Assembly (NCBI GenBank): GCA_035578155.1
Contig: JAPWDM010000001.1
Location: 166,939,498-167,003,497, forward strand
Reading direction: 5' to 3'
Origin: Brachynemurus nebulosus
Lineage: Eukaryota > Arthropoda > Insecta > Neuroptera > Myrmeleontidae
Length of the DNA: 64,000 nt
The notes below the pieces were generated by a model that was not told the DNA's origin, did not search any database, and saw nothing but the letters and a program-made list of their open reading frames with translations. A program made the position numbers and the translations under genes. Shown here piece after piece: positions 1 to 11,314 of the stretch. Within the stretch, counting starts at the first letter, position 1. The number at the start of each line of letters is the position of its first letter.

Positions 1-291
1 AAATGCGCGGTAAATTAAATGCTATGCCTTAACTTGCACAAGTTATGTAATACTTAAATTCGAAAATTCGATAAATTTTAAGAATTTATGAGGAAATATC
101 TAACGATAGGAACAAAATTATCAATTTATAGCAATAAAATTTGGCAATAACTTACGAATTCGGAAACGAAAACTACAAATTCGGAAACGAAAACTACAAA
201 TTTGGTAACAAAAATTACGAATTGAGTTTGAATTACCGCGAAAACCGAAATCCGGTTCGAAGGTCCAAACAAAGGGGTGGTTTGGCCCCTT
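1..291 (-). mobile_element. Inverted BEL/Pao leader, PBS and LTR tip (fragment)
   Basis: This is the reverse complement of the element's 5' leader (compare 5681-5930). It is followed by the reverse-complemented PBS at 250-267 and the last 24 bases of an inverted LTR at 268-291. It then breaks inside the LTR-tip hairpin and passes through about 15 bases of filler (292-306) that match an LTR segment in the variant form seen near 30745. From 307 the sequence is + strand gag. The window therefore opens inside an inverted unit, and the array continues to the left. Confidence 0.85.
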
Positions 292-306
292 CGTGTTATA
301 GGCAGT

Positions 307-3300
307 ATATCGACTTGTCAGCTGCTGAAAAACTACAGTATCTTTTGGGGAGTTTAGAAGGAAAAGCTTTAAAGTGTTGTAATTCAGTAGATGCTATTCC
401 AGATAATTATGAAATTATTTGGAATTTGTTAGTGCAAAATTATCAAAATAAAAGATACCTTGCTTCCTCATATTTTGAAAAAATTTTAAATCTTCGTCCT
501 ATTCCTAACGATAATCCTGCGAATTTGCAAAGCTTTTTAGAAAAGTTTGATCTAAATGTTTCAGCACTGAAACGTTTACAGTTACCAAATCTTGCAGATT
601 TTATGTTAGTCTATATAGCGCTCTTAAAATTACCTCAGAATCTCGTGAATAATTTTGAATTGTTGAAAAACAACGATGAAATTCCACAATATGATGAATT
701 AATTGGATTTATTCGACACCAAAGTAAATCGATGGTAAAGATAGAAAAACCTCGTCACACACAAAACTACAATTTACCCTCAACATCTAAATCACCCAAA
801 ACGTTTGTGGCTAATGAAAATGTCCGAAGGAATTGTGTTGCTTGTAAAAAGGATCCACATTTGTTAATCCAATGCCAAATATTTAAAAAATTTTCCCCAG
901 ATAAACGGTTTCAAATTGTAAAAGAAAATAATTTGTGCTTAAATTGCTTTTCCTCGAAACATCATTTATCGTCGTGTGATTCCAAATACGCATGTCGCGA
1001 ATGCCGTCAAAAACACCATTCGTTGCTACACCGTTCCCCTCCCAAAGCTTTCGATAACTCAAAAACTCAGTTAGTTTCAAATGATCCAGTACCTAGAACT
1101 TCAAAGGATTTAACCCATTCATTGTGTACTACAAACAGTGAAACCCCTTTAAACAACCGAAATAATTTAGTATTGCTTTCGACAGTCATAGTAAAGGTTA
1201 ATGACAGGTGGAATAGAGAACAAAGCTTACGTTTTCTACTCGATAGTGGTTCTGTTTCGAATCTGATAACTTTGAATTGTTGTAAACGTCTGGGTTTACA
1301 AACTTCAAGATATTTTTCAAACGTTACAGGTATTGGAGGGGTGACAAGTCCCATTAAAGGAAAAACTCAGTTTGTTATTAAATCCAGTATCAATCATGAT
1401 TATTCCATCCCCATTGATGCACTTGTTGTCGAAAAGGTCACGAATTGTCTTCCTGATATGCCTGTCGATACACAAAAACTGGATTATTTGGAATCTTTAC
1501 CACTGGCGGATCCCACATACCATACACCTGGAATAATAGATGGAGTTTTGTCCGCTTCAGTTTTCGTTCAAATTCTAGGATCTGGACGAGTTGTTGGCCC
1601 ACCGGGTACACCTACTGCACTTCAAACTTCGTTGGGTTTCGTAATTGTCGGTAATGCTCCCATTTTGGAAAACAAAAACATGCATTCGTATTTTTCTTTC
1701 TTAACATTAGAATCCCTTGTCGAGAAAATGTGGAATCTGGAAGATTTATCGCCTCCTATTGTTGGTATGGATGATGAAATTTGTGAAAAATTATTTGTTG
1801 AGAATTTTAAACGTGAACCTAGTGGAAGATATATCGTTGCTCTACCATTCCGAGAAGATCCCTCGCTCCTCGGTGATTCATATTCCTTAGCCCTTCGTAG
1901 ATTTCAGTCTTTGGAAAAACGTTTTGAAAGGTCTCCACAATTAAAACAATTATATTCACAATCCATTCGAGATTATTTGGATCAAAATCATATGATTTTG
2001 GTACCTAATGATACTACAGTGAAACCTAATTATTATATTCCACATCACTGTATTTTCAAACCAAACAGTAGTAGTACCCCATGTCGTGTTGTCTTCGATT
2101 CGTCAGCTAAAACCCTTTCGAAATCGAATAAGTTACTCTCGTTAAATGATATTTTATACACCGGTCCTAAATTACAAAATCACATTTTCACAATTCTTAT
2201 TAATTTTCGCCTTTTCCCTATTGCAATGACCGCTGATTTGAAAAATATGTTTCGGCAAATCAAGATTATTGAAGAACACCATAAATTTCAAAGAATACTT
2301 TGGCGTTTCGAACCAACACAACCCATAGCAACCTACGAACTTACCCGAGTTAGTTTTGGTGTTCGATCGTCTCCGTACCTTAGTTTACGAACCATTAAAC
2401 AACTGTTAACAGACGAAACCAAGAATTACCCACTAGCTGTCAGTTATGCCGATCGAGATATGTACGTTGACGATTTGGTATGCAGTGTTCCCACTATTGA
2501 AGAGGCAAAAATTCTACAACCTCAGTTAGTTGAATTGTTCGCAGCAGGTGGTTTTCCATTAGTCAAATGGTCATCGAATTCACTTGAATTATTGTCGCAG
2601 ATTCCTAGTGAAATCACACTGAATAAATCGGTTACATTTGATGATTCATTGCCAATTTTAGGTTTACAGTGGAACCCGTACAGCGATGACTTTGTTTTTA
2701 AAATAAATTCCCAGTTATTGCCTTGCACTAAACGAAACATACTTTCATGTGTAGCCCGTATATTTGATCCATTGGGATTCTTGGCTCCCGTGATCCTACA
2801 AATGAAATTACTAATAAAGGAATTGTGGAACTTAAAATGTGATTGGGACGACCCTACTCCAACTGAAGTTGAAAATGTGTGGTTGAATATCATATCGGAA
2901 TTTGAAGTTTTAAATAATTTAAAAATATATCGCCCTATTTTGTGTAGTGAACCAAATAGATGTAAAATCTTATTGATCGGATTTTGTGATGCCTCCCAAA
3001 TGGCCTTGGGTGCTGCGGTATTTGTTCGTGTCGAAAATCCTGATGGTCAAATTGACACTAGTTTACTGTGCGCTCAATCCAAAGTTGCACCTATGCAAAG
3101 TACTACGTTGCCTAGATTAGAGTTGAATGCGGCGGTTTTACTTTCGAAATTGTTAACGCACATATGTGATACCTATTCGCTCCGTACTGAAATTAGCAAT
3201 ATTTATGCCCTCTCAGATTCCATGATCACGTTAGCGTGGATACACTCCAATCCAAAACGGTGGCCAGTCTATATTTCAAACCGCATTAGTAAAATTCAAC

Positions 3301-5000
3301 AAAATTTATCCTCACGTTATTGGCATTTTGTACCTGGAAAATTGAATAGTGCCGATTGTAGTTCGAGGGGCTTATCCCCACGCAGTTTGATTAACTCAAA
3401 TTCGTGGTTTTCTGGACCGTCATGGCTTCATGATAACCCAGAACACTGGCCAATTAAAAGTTTTGATGATTACGAAATTGTAACTCCAGAATGTGAAAAT
3501 TTAGTTTTTACAGTCAAACCCAGCATACTTTCGCCTTTGTATACTATTATAAATTATTTTTCGTCGTGGTCCAAGATGTTGAATTCGACGGTTTATGTTT
3601 TGCGATTCATCAAAATCCTCCCAAAATCTCCTAACATTCGCGCCTCTGATTTAAATATGGCCGAATTATATTTGTTACGTGCCGTCCAACAGAATCATTT
3701 CGCAAGCGAATTTAATGCGCTTTCGAAGAATATTTCAGTTTCCAATAAAATACTCAAGTTAAATCCATTTCTACAAGACGGAATTATACGCGTAGGCGGA
3801 CGACTTTCTAATGCCAGTCTGAGTTATGACGTCCAACACCCTATTGTGTTACCTAAAACGGACCCTTTAATTAATTGTTTGATTGATTATACTCACCGAA
3901 TAAATTGCCATACGGATCCCCACTTAACACTTGCCTTGCTTCGCCAGAAGTATTGGATTTTGTCAGCTCGTGACACTGTACGTCGCCGCATTTGGGCTTG
4001 TAATCATTGTTTTCGGTCTCGTCCCAAATCCATTATGCCACACATGGCAGACTTACCAGCACCAAGGGTAAATCAAAATAAAGCATTTTTGCATACTGGA
4101 GTGGACTATACTGGTGCCTTTTTAATTACTCTCTCTAAACATCGGGGAATCAAGTCACAAAAGGCATATGTTTGTTTATTTATATGTCTAGCCACAAAAG
4201 CTATCCATTTAGAGTTGGCTTCGAGCCTGTCTACCGAAGCATTTATTTCTGCCTTTAAGCGTTTCGTATCTCGCCGCGGTAGTTGTGCTGTTTTATATTC
4301 CGACAACGCAACAAACTTCGTTTCAGCAAAAACACAGTTTGACGAAGCTTATTCTTTGTTAAAATCTCAAGAATTCAAAGACAAATTCCAGCAAGAACTT
4401 AACATTCATCGTATTGAATGGAAATTTAATCCTCCCACCGCTTCACACTTTGGTGGAATTTGGGAAGCCAATATCAAAAGTGTGAAGGCTCATTTAACTC
4501 GTGTTATTGGTTCCCAAATTTTGACCTTTGAGGAATTCACCACCGTCTTGGCGCAAATAGAAGCCTTGTTAAACTCCAGACCTTTATGTTGTTTGAGTGA
4601 TGACCCAGCGGAACCTGTAGCCTTGACTCCGGCTCATTTTTTGTATGGATCCCCATTAAATTGTTTGCCTTCCGAAAATGTGTCCGACATTCCCGTACCT
4701 CGTTTAACCCGTTTCAAATTATTGGATTCCTTAGTACAATCCTACTGGAAAAGGTGGCACATCGAATATTTAACAACGCTTCAGATGCGGCAGAAATGGA
4801 ATTTGCCCAACAATCCCATTAAAAGAGGTACCATTTGTGTCATTATTCAAAATAATATACCCCCATTACAATGGCCCTTAGCTATTGTAACGGAACTTTA
4901 TCCCGGAAAGGACGGGATAACTCGTGTAGCTTTAGTTAAAACCAAACATGCACAGTATGTGCGACCTGTGGCAAAATTATGTCCTCTACCGAACCAGTAG
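307..5000 (+). pseudogene. BEL/Pao gag-pol, copy A, 5'-truncated
   Basis: The reading frame matches the intact 1719-residue polyprotein (16993-22152) from gag residue 158 to the normal C-terminus. The first 157 residues, including the start of the DUF1759-type Gag region, are missing. Upstream, inverted leader and LTR-tip sequence happens to stay open, giving a chimeric ORF from 141, but its N-terminus is antisense leader and not a real protein start. Protease, RT (YVDD), RNase H and integrase regions are continuous. One substitution falls in the integrase zinc-binding region: HTGPH reads HTDPH near 3912. This copy belongs to sequence type I (LKIYRP, DCSSRG, KAHLT). Confidence 0.9.
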
Positions 5001-5241
5001 TTATTCCAGAACTGCATAGTCCCTTTTGCATTAGTTTTAGTTGTATATATATATATATTAGCTTAGTATAGTTTACCTATTAAAATTCGTAACTTTATAT
5101 TTGTTTGATAATAATTTTATAATTTTTGATACTGAACCAATAAATAATTCCTATATTATGTATGTATGTATGTGTCACTATTCGTACGTATATCCATAAA
5201 TTGGTGATTCGTTACACGGATCATTTTGCCCCGCCGGAGGA
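5001..5241 (+). other. BEL/Pao 3' untranslated tail before LTR
   Basis: Noncoding spacer between the gag-pol stop and the LTR, present in every unit with a 3' end (also 14852-15090; on the - strand 16754-16992, 24220-24458 and 30849-31087). It holds a TA microsatellite near 5046-5058 that differs in length between copies, an AATAAA at 5139-5144 and a short ATGT repeat. The bases just before the LTR (GCCGGAGGA) are the only plausible polypurine primer site; it is short and not convincing. Confidence 0.75.
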
Positions 5242-5662
5242 TGTTGCAGCCATGCAACATATATACCTTAATTGTCCAATGCATTGCCTATGCTTGCATA
5301 GTAAAATTGACGGGCCTTAATCAACTGCCTGTTATAGGCGGTCAGTAGAAAAATTGTCACCAAAGTGTTTTGAACCTAATAGATACATATATTGTTGCTA
5401 ACCATTTTGTGTAATCAACCTTAACTATTTACGAGTTACCGTGTAAAAATCGATTCTTCGACGCGTACAAAGTGCGTTTACCAGCTAGCTTGCCGTGCTG
5501 GGTGTGAACAGTTTAGTGTTTTCCCTTTTGCCCATTCCTTTCCCTCGTGTAACACGAAGAGTGTCCACATCAAAGCAGAGGTAAGTCCACATTTTGTAGA
5601 TTATACAGTTCACAATTAATTTCGATCAAAGAAAACCAAAGGGGCCAAACCACCCCTTTGTT
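5242..5662 (+). repeat. BEL/Pao LTR 1 (+)
   Basis: 421 bp from TGTTGCAGCC to the base before the PBS. The start is fixed by the clean junction with host DNA at 38719 on the other strand. The exact 3' end is uncertain because every LTR here is followed by PBS, so a few spacer bases may be included. Both tips can fold: TGTTGCA-GCCA-TGCAACA at the 5' tip, and an 8-bp stem CAAAGGGG/CCCCTTTG with an 8-base loop at the 3' tip. A consensus splice donor (GAG|GTAAGT) lies at 5580/5581. This single LTR ends copy A and begins copy B. Confidence 0.9.
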
Positions 5663-5680
5663 TGGACCTTCGAACCGGAT
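5663..5680 (+). other. Primer-binding site (tRNA-Tyr-like, element version)
   Basis: TGGACCTTCGAACCGGAT follows the LTR directly. It complements the 3' 18 nt of tRNA-Tyr (positions 59-76) except at two positions. The same version occurs at 10707-10724 and 15807-15824 (+), and inverted at 250-267, 22743-22760, 23781-23798, 30209-30226 and 36838-36855. Two ectopic copies carry the exact tRNA version (15514, 37279). Confidence 0.8.
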
Positions 5681-6270
5681 TTCGGTTTTCGCGGTAATTC
5701 AAACTCAATTCGTAATTTTTGTTACCAAATTTGTAGTTTTCGTTTCCGAATTTGTAGTTTTCGTTTCCGAATTCGTAAGTTATTGCCAAATTTTATTGCT
5801 ATAAATTGATAATTTTGTTCCTATCGTTAGATATTTCCTCATAAATTCTTAAAATTTATCGAATTTTCGAATTTAAGTATTACATAACTTGTGCAAGTTA
5901 AGGCATAGCATTTAATTTACCGCGCATTTACTTATGTCCATCCAGCTAGAAAGAGAGAATCTTGCCCATAAGATACACATATCGCATTTATTTGTGTACG
6001 ATCAATAAGCTCTATCCTTTTTTATATTAAATTTAATTTATTATATTTTTGTAATTTGTTGAAAATTGAGGTGCACACGCATACATACATACATAAATAA
6101 ACTTTTGTCTTAAATAATTTGTAAACAACCGAACCTTTGTCTAATTGCATGTTTATACGGAACCAACAACTGAATTTAATTTCATAATTGTTTTGATTCG
6201 TTTTATTTACATAATCAGCTGGCATTTATTTTGTACATAATTTTGTCACATTTATATTTAAATTTTCAAT
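5681..6270 (+). other. BEL/Pao 5' leader
   Basis: Untranslated leader between PBS and the gag start. It contains two tandem copies of a roughly 21-bp unit (TTGTAGTTTTCGTTTCCGAA) at about 5743-5780. The antisense strand stays open for short repetitive peptides through this stretch; these recur wherever the leader is copied and are not genes. Other copies: 10725-11314 and, on the - strand, 22153-22742, 23191-23780, 29619-30208 and 36248-36837. Confidence 0.8.
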
Positions 6271-9200
6271 ATGTCGAAAGCTGAAAAATTGGAAAAAAAT
6301 TTAAACAGGCTCGTAGCTAGACAACAATCGTTGTTTAACCGCGTTCAATTAATATTTGATTTAGCCACTGCATTAGATAATCAAATTGATCCAGATAGAT
6401 TAAAAACTTTCCAAATTCGTTCTATTCGTTTACCAGAAGTCAAGTTGGAATTTCAGAATATCGTACAACAGATAGTTGAAGTAAAACAAGAACTTAATCC
6501 AGATGAATTACCTAACTACGCATCGTTGGATTCATTTGATGATCTTTGTGAATTTATAGAATATGTCGCTCAAAAAATTATACCTCAACCCCAGTCTGAT
6601 ATACCTCAACCCCAGTCTACTGAATCCAAACCGCGTATGATAAACATGCCCAAAATTAATTTGGTTAAGTTTAGTGGAGAAGATGTCTCCCTTTGGCCCT
6701 TATTTTACGAAAACTTTAAAAGTTTAATACATCAAAATATCGACTTGTCAGCTGCTGAAAAACTACAGTATCTTTTGGGGAGTTTAGAAGGAAAAGCTTT
6801 AAAGTGTTGTAATTCAGTAGATGCTATTCCAGATAATTATGAAATTATTTGGAATTTGTTAGTGCAAAATTATCAAAATAAAAGATACCTTGCTTCCTCA
6901 TATTTTGAAAAAATTTTAAATCTTCGTCCTATTCCTAACGATAATCCTGCGAATTTGCAAAGCTTTTTAGAAAAGTTTGATCTAAATGTTTCAGCACTGA
7001 AACGTTTACAGTTACCAAATCTTGCAGATTTTATGTTAGTCTATATAGCGCTCTTAAAATTACCTCAGAATCTCGTGAATAATTTTGAATTGTTGAAAAA
7101 CAACGATGAAATTCCACAATATGATGAATTAATTGGATTTATTCGACACCAAAGTAAATCGATGGTAAAGATAGAAAAACCTCGTCACACACAAAACTAC
7201 AATTTACCCTCAACATCTAAATCACCCAAAACGTTTGTGGCTAATGAAAATGTCCGAAGGAATTGTGTTGCTTGTAAAAAGGATCCACATTTGTTAATCC
7301 AATGCCAAATATTTAAAAAATTTTCCCCAGATAAACGGTTTCAAATTGTAAAAGAAAATAATTTGTGCTTAAATTGCTTTTCCTCGAAACATCATTTATC
7401 GTCGTGTGATTCCAAATACGCATGTCGCGAATGCCGTCAAAAACACCATTCGTTGCTACACCGTTCCCCTCCCAAAGCTTTCGATAACTCAAAAACTCAG
7501 TTAGTTTCAAATGATCCAGTACCTAGAACTTCAAAGGATTTAACCCATTCATTGTGTACTACAAACAGTGAAACCCCTTTAAACAACCGAAATAATTTAG
7601 TATTGCTTTCGACAGTCATAGTAAAGGTTAATGACAGGTGGAATAGAGAACAAAGCTTACGTTTTCTACTCGATAGTGGTTCTGTTTCGAATCTGATAAC
7701 TTTGAATTGTTGTAAACGTCTGGGTTTACAAACTTCAAGATATTTTTCAAACGTTACAGGTATTGGAGGGGTGACAAGTCCCATTAAAGGAAAAACTCAG
7801 TTTGTTATTAAATCCAGTATCAATCATGATTATTCCATCCCCATTGATGCACTTGTTGTCGAAAAGGTCACGAATTGTCTTCCTGATATGCCTGTCGATA
7901 CACAAAAACTGGATTATTTGGAATCTTTACCACTGGCGGATCCCACATACCATACACCTGGAATAATAGATGGAGTTTTGTCCGCTTCAGTTTTCGTTCA
8001 AATTCTAGGATCTGGACGAGTTGTTGGCCCACCGGGTACACCTACTGCACTTCAAACTTCGTTGGGTTTCGTAATTGTCGGTAATGCTCCCATTTTGGAA
8101 AACAAAAACATGCATTCGTATTTTTCTTTCTTAACATTAGAATCCCTTGTCGAGAAAATGTGGAATCTGGAAGATTTATCGCCTCCTATTGTTGGTATGG
8201 ATGATGAAATTTGTGAAAAATTATTTGTTGAGAATTTTAAACGTGAACCTAGTGGAAGATATATCGTTGCTCTACCATTCCGAGAAGATCCCTCGCTCCT
8301 CGGTGATTCATATTCCTTAGCCCTTCGTAGATTTCAGTCTTTGGAAAAACGTTTTGAAAGGTCTCCACAATTAAAACAATTATATTCACAATCCATTCGA
8401 GATTATTTGGATCAAAATCATATGATTTTGGTACCTAATGATACTACAGTGAAACCTAATTATTATATTCCACATCACTGTATTTTCAAACCAAACAGTA
8501 GTAGTACCCCATGTCGTGTTGTCTTCGATTCGTCAGCTAAAACCCTTTCGAAATCGAATAAGTTACTCTCGTTAAATGATATTTTATACACCGGTCCTAA
8601 ATTACAAAATCACATTTTCACAATTCTTATTAATTTTCGCCTTTTCCCTATTGCAATGACCGCTGATTTGAAAAATATGTTTCGGCAAATCAAGATTATT
8701 GAAGAACACCATAAATTTCAAAGAATACTTTGGCGTTTCGAACCAACACAACCCATAGCAACCTACGAACTTACCCGAGTTAGTTTTGGTGTTCGATCGT
8801 CTCCGTACCTTAGTTTACGAACCATTAAACAACTGTTAACAGACGAAACCAAGAATTACCCACTAGCTGTCAGTTATGCCGATCGAGATATGTACGTTGA
8901 CGATTTGGTATGCAGTGTTCCCACTATTGAAGAGGCAAAAATTCTACAACCTCAGTTAGTTGAATTGTTCGCAGCAGGTGGTTTTCCATTAGTCAAATGG
9001 TCATCGAATTCACTTGAATTATTGTCGCAGATTCCTAGTGAAATCACACTGAATAAATCGGTTACATTTGATGATTCATTGCCAATTTTAGGTTTACAGT
9101 GGAACGCGTACAGCGATGACTTTGTTTTTAAAATAAATTCCCAGTTATTGCCTTGCACTAAACGAAACATACTTTCATGTGTAGCCCGTATATTTGATCC

Positions 9201-10640
9201 ATTGGGATTCTTGGCTCCCGTGATCCTACAAATGAAATTACTAATAAAGGAATTGTGGAACTTAAAATGTGATTGGGACGACCCTACTCCAACTGAAGTT
9301 GAAAATGTGTGGTTGAATATCATATCGGAATTTGAAGTTTTAAATAATTTAAAAATATATCGCCCTATTTTGTGTAGTGAACCAAATAGATGTAAAATCT
9401 TATTGATCGGATTTTGTGATGCCTCCCAAATGGCCTTGGGTGCTGCGGTATTTGTTCGTGTCGAAAATCCTGATGGTCAAATTGACACTAGTTTACTGTG
9501 CGCTCAATCCAAAGTTGCACCTATGCAAAGTACTACGTTGCCTAGATTAGAGTTGAATGCGGCGGTTTTACTTTCGAAATTGTTAACGCACATATGTGAT
9601 ACCTATTCGCTCCGTACTGAAATTAGCAATATTTATGCCCTCTCAGATTCCATGATCACGTTAGCGTGGATACACTCCAATCCAAAACGGTGGCCAGTCT
9701 ATATTTCAAACCGCATTAGTAAAATTCAACAAAATTTATCCTCACGTTATTGGCATTTTGTACCTGGAAAATTGAATAGTGCCGATTGTAGTTCGAGGGG
9801 CTTATCCCCACGCAGTTTGATTAACTCAAATTCGTGGTTTTCTGGACCGTCATGGCTTCATGATAACCCAGAACACTGGCCAATTAAAAGTTTTGATGAT
9901 TACGAAATTGTAACTCCAGAATGTGAAAATTTAGTTTTTACAGTCAAACCCAGCATACTTTCGCCTTTGTATACTATTATAAATTATTTTTCGTCGTGGT
10001 CCAAGATGTTGAATTCGACGGTTTATGTTTTGCGATTCATCAAAATCCTCCCAAAATCTCCTAACATTCGCGCCTCTGATTTAAATATGGCCGAATTATA
10101 TTTGTTACGTGCCGTCCAACAGAATCATTTCGCAAGCGAATTTAATGCGCTTTCGAAGAATATTTCAGTTTCCAATAAAATACTCAAGTTAAATCCATTT
10201 CTACAAGACGGAATTATACGCGTAGGCGGACGACTTTCTAATGCCAGTCTGAGTTATGACGTCCAACACCCTATTGTGTTACCTAAAACGGACCCTTTAA
10301 TTAATTGTTTGATTGATTATACTCACCGAATAAATTGCCATACGGGTCCCCACTTAACACTTGCCTTGCTTCGCCAGAAGTATTGGATTTTGTCAGCTCG
10401 TGACACTGTACGTCGCCGCATTTGGGCTTGTAATCATTGTTTTCGGTCTCGTCCCAAATCCATTATGCCACACATGGCAGACTTACCAGCACCAAGGGTA
10501 AATCAAAATAAAGCATTTTTGCATACTGGAGTGGACTATACTGGTGCCTTTTTAATTACTCTCTCTAAACATCGGGGAATCAAGTCACAAAAGGCATATG
10601 TTTGTTTATTTATATGTCTAGCCACAAAAGCTATCCATTT
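6271..10640 (+). pseudogene. BEL/Pao gag-pol, copy B, truncated in integrase
   Basis: Starts at the standard ATG (MSKAEKLEKN) and follows the intact polyprotein for about 1456 residues, through Gag, zinc knuckles, protease, RT and RNase H and into the integrase core. It is cut just after the ATKAIH motif, so the second catalytic Asp, the Glu and the C-terminal DUF5641-like domain are lost. The frame then runs on by chance through filler and the next unit's PBS and leader to 10848. One private substitution turns NPYSDD into NAYSDD near 9105. Otherwise it is sequence type I. Confidence 0.9.
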
Positions 10641-10668
10641 CAAATCAAACAAATGGACCTCCTCCCGG
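10641..10668. other. Filler DNA at a retroelement junction
   Basis: Twenty-eight bases not found elsewhere in the element. The second half, read together with the first bases of the LTR tip, resembles a degraded PBS (TGGACCTCCTCCCGGAT at 10654-10670 against TGGACCTTCGAACCGGAT). The final GAT overlaps the GATCAAAG where LTR sequence resumes. Confidence 0.6.
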
Positions 10669-10724
10669 ATCAAAGAAAACCAAAGGGGCCAAACCACCCC
10701 TTTGTTTGGACCTTCGAACCGGAT
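10669..10724 (+). repeat. LTR 3' tip (about 38 bp) plus PBS
   Basis: Only the last part of an LTR (from ATCAAAGAAAACC) is present before the PBS at 10707-10724, so unit C lacks its 5' LTR body. The same LTR-tip start point is used again at 15779. Confidence 0.8.
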
Positions 10725-11314
10725 TTCGGTTTTCGCGGTAATTCAAACTCAATTCGTAATTTTTGTTACCAAATTTGTAGTTTTCGTTTCCGAATTTGTA
10801 GTTTTCGTTTCCGAATTCGTAAGTTATTGCCAAATTTTATTGCTATAAATTGATAATTTTGTTCCTATCGTTAGATATTTCCTCATAAATTCTTAAAATT
10901 TATCGAATTTTCGAATTTAAGTATTACATAACTTGTGCAAGTTAAGGCATAGCATTTAATTTACCGCGCATTTACTTATGTCCATCCAGCTAGAAAGAGA
11001 GAATCTTGCCCATAAGATACACATATCGCATTTATTTGTGTACGATCAATAAGCTCTATCCTTTTTTATATTAAATTTAATTTATTATATTTTTGTAATT
11101 TGTTGAAAATTGAGGTGCACACGCATACATACATACATAAATAAACTTTTGTCTTAAATAATTTGTAAACAACCGAACCTTTGTCTAATTGCATGTTTAT
11201 ACGGAACCAACAACTGAATTTAATTTCATAATTGTTTTGATTCGTTTTATTTACATAATCAGCTGGCATTTATTTTGTACATAATTTTGTCACATTTATA
11301 TTTAAATTTTCAAT

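Noticed and set aside
141..5000. Apparent 1619-residue protein with a novel N-terminus
   Set aside because: The N-terminal part is antisense leader and LTR tip fused by rearrangement to truncated gag. It is a chance read-through.
10645..10833. Repeated small ORFs reading MAITYEFGNENY... opposite to the BEL/Pao leader
   Set aside because: They come from a 21-bp tandem repeat in the leader read in antisense. They recur in every leader copy and run into LTR or foreign sequence at junctions, so there is no sign of a real gene.
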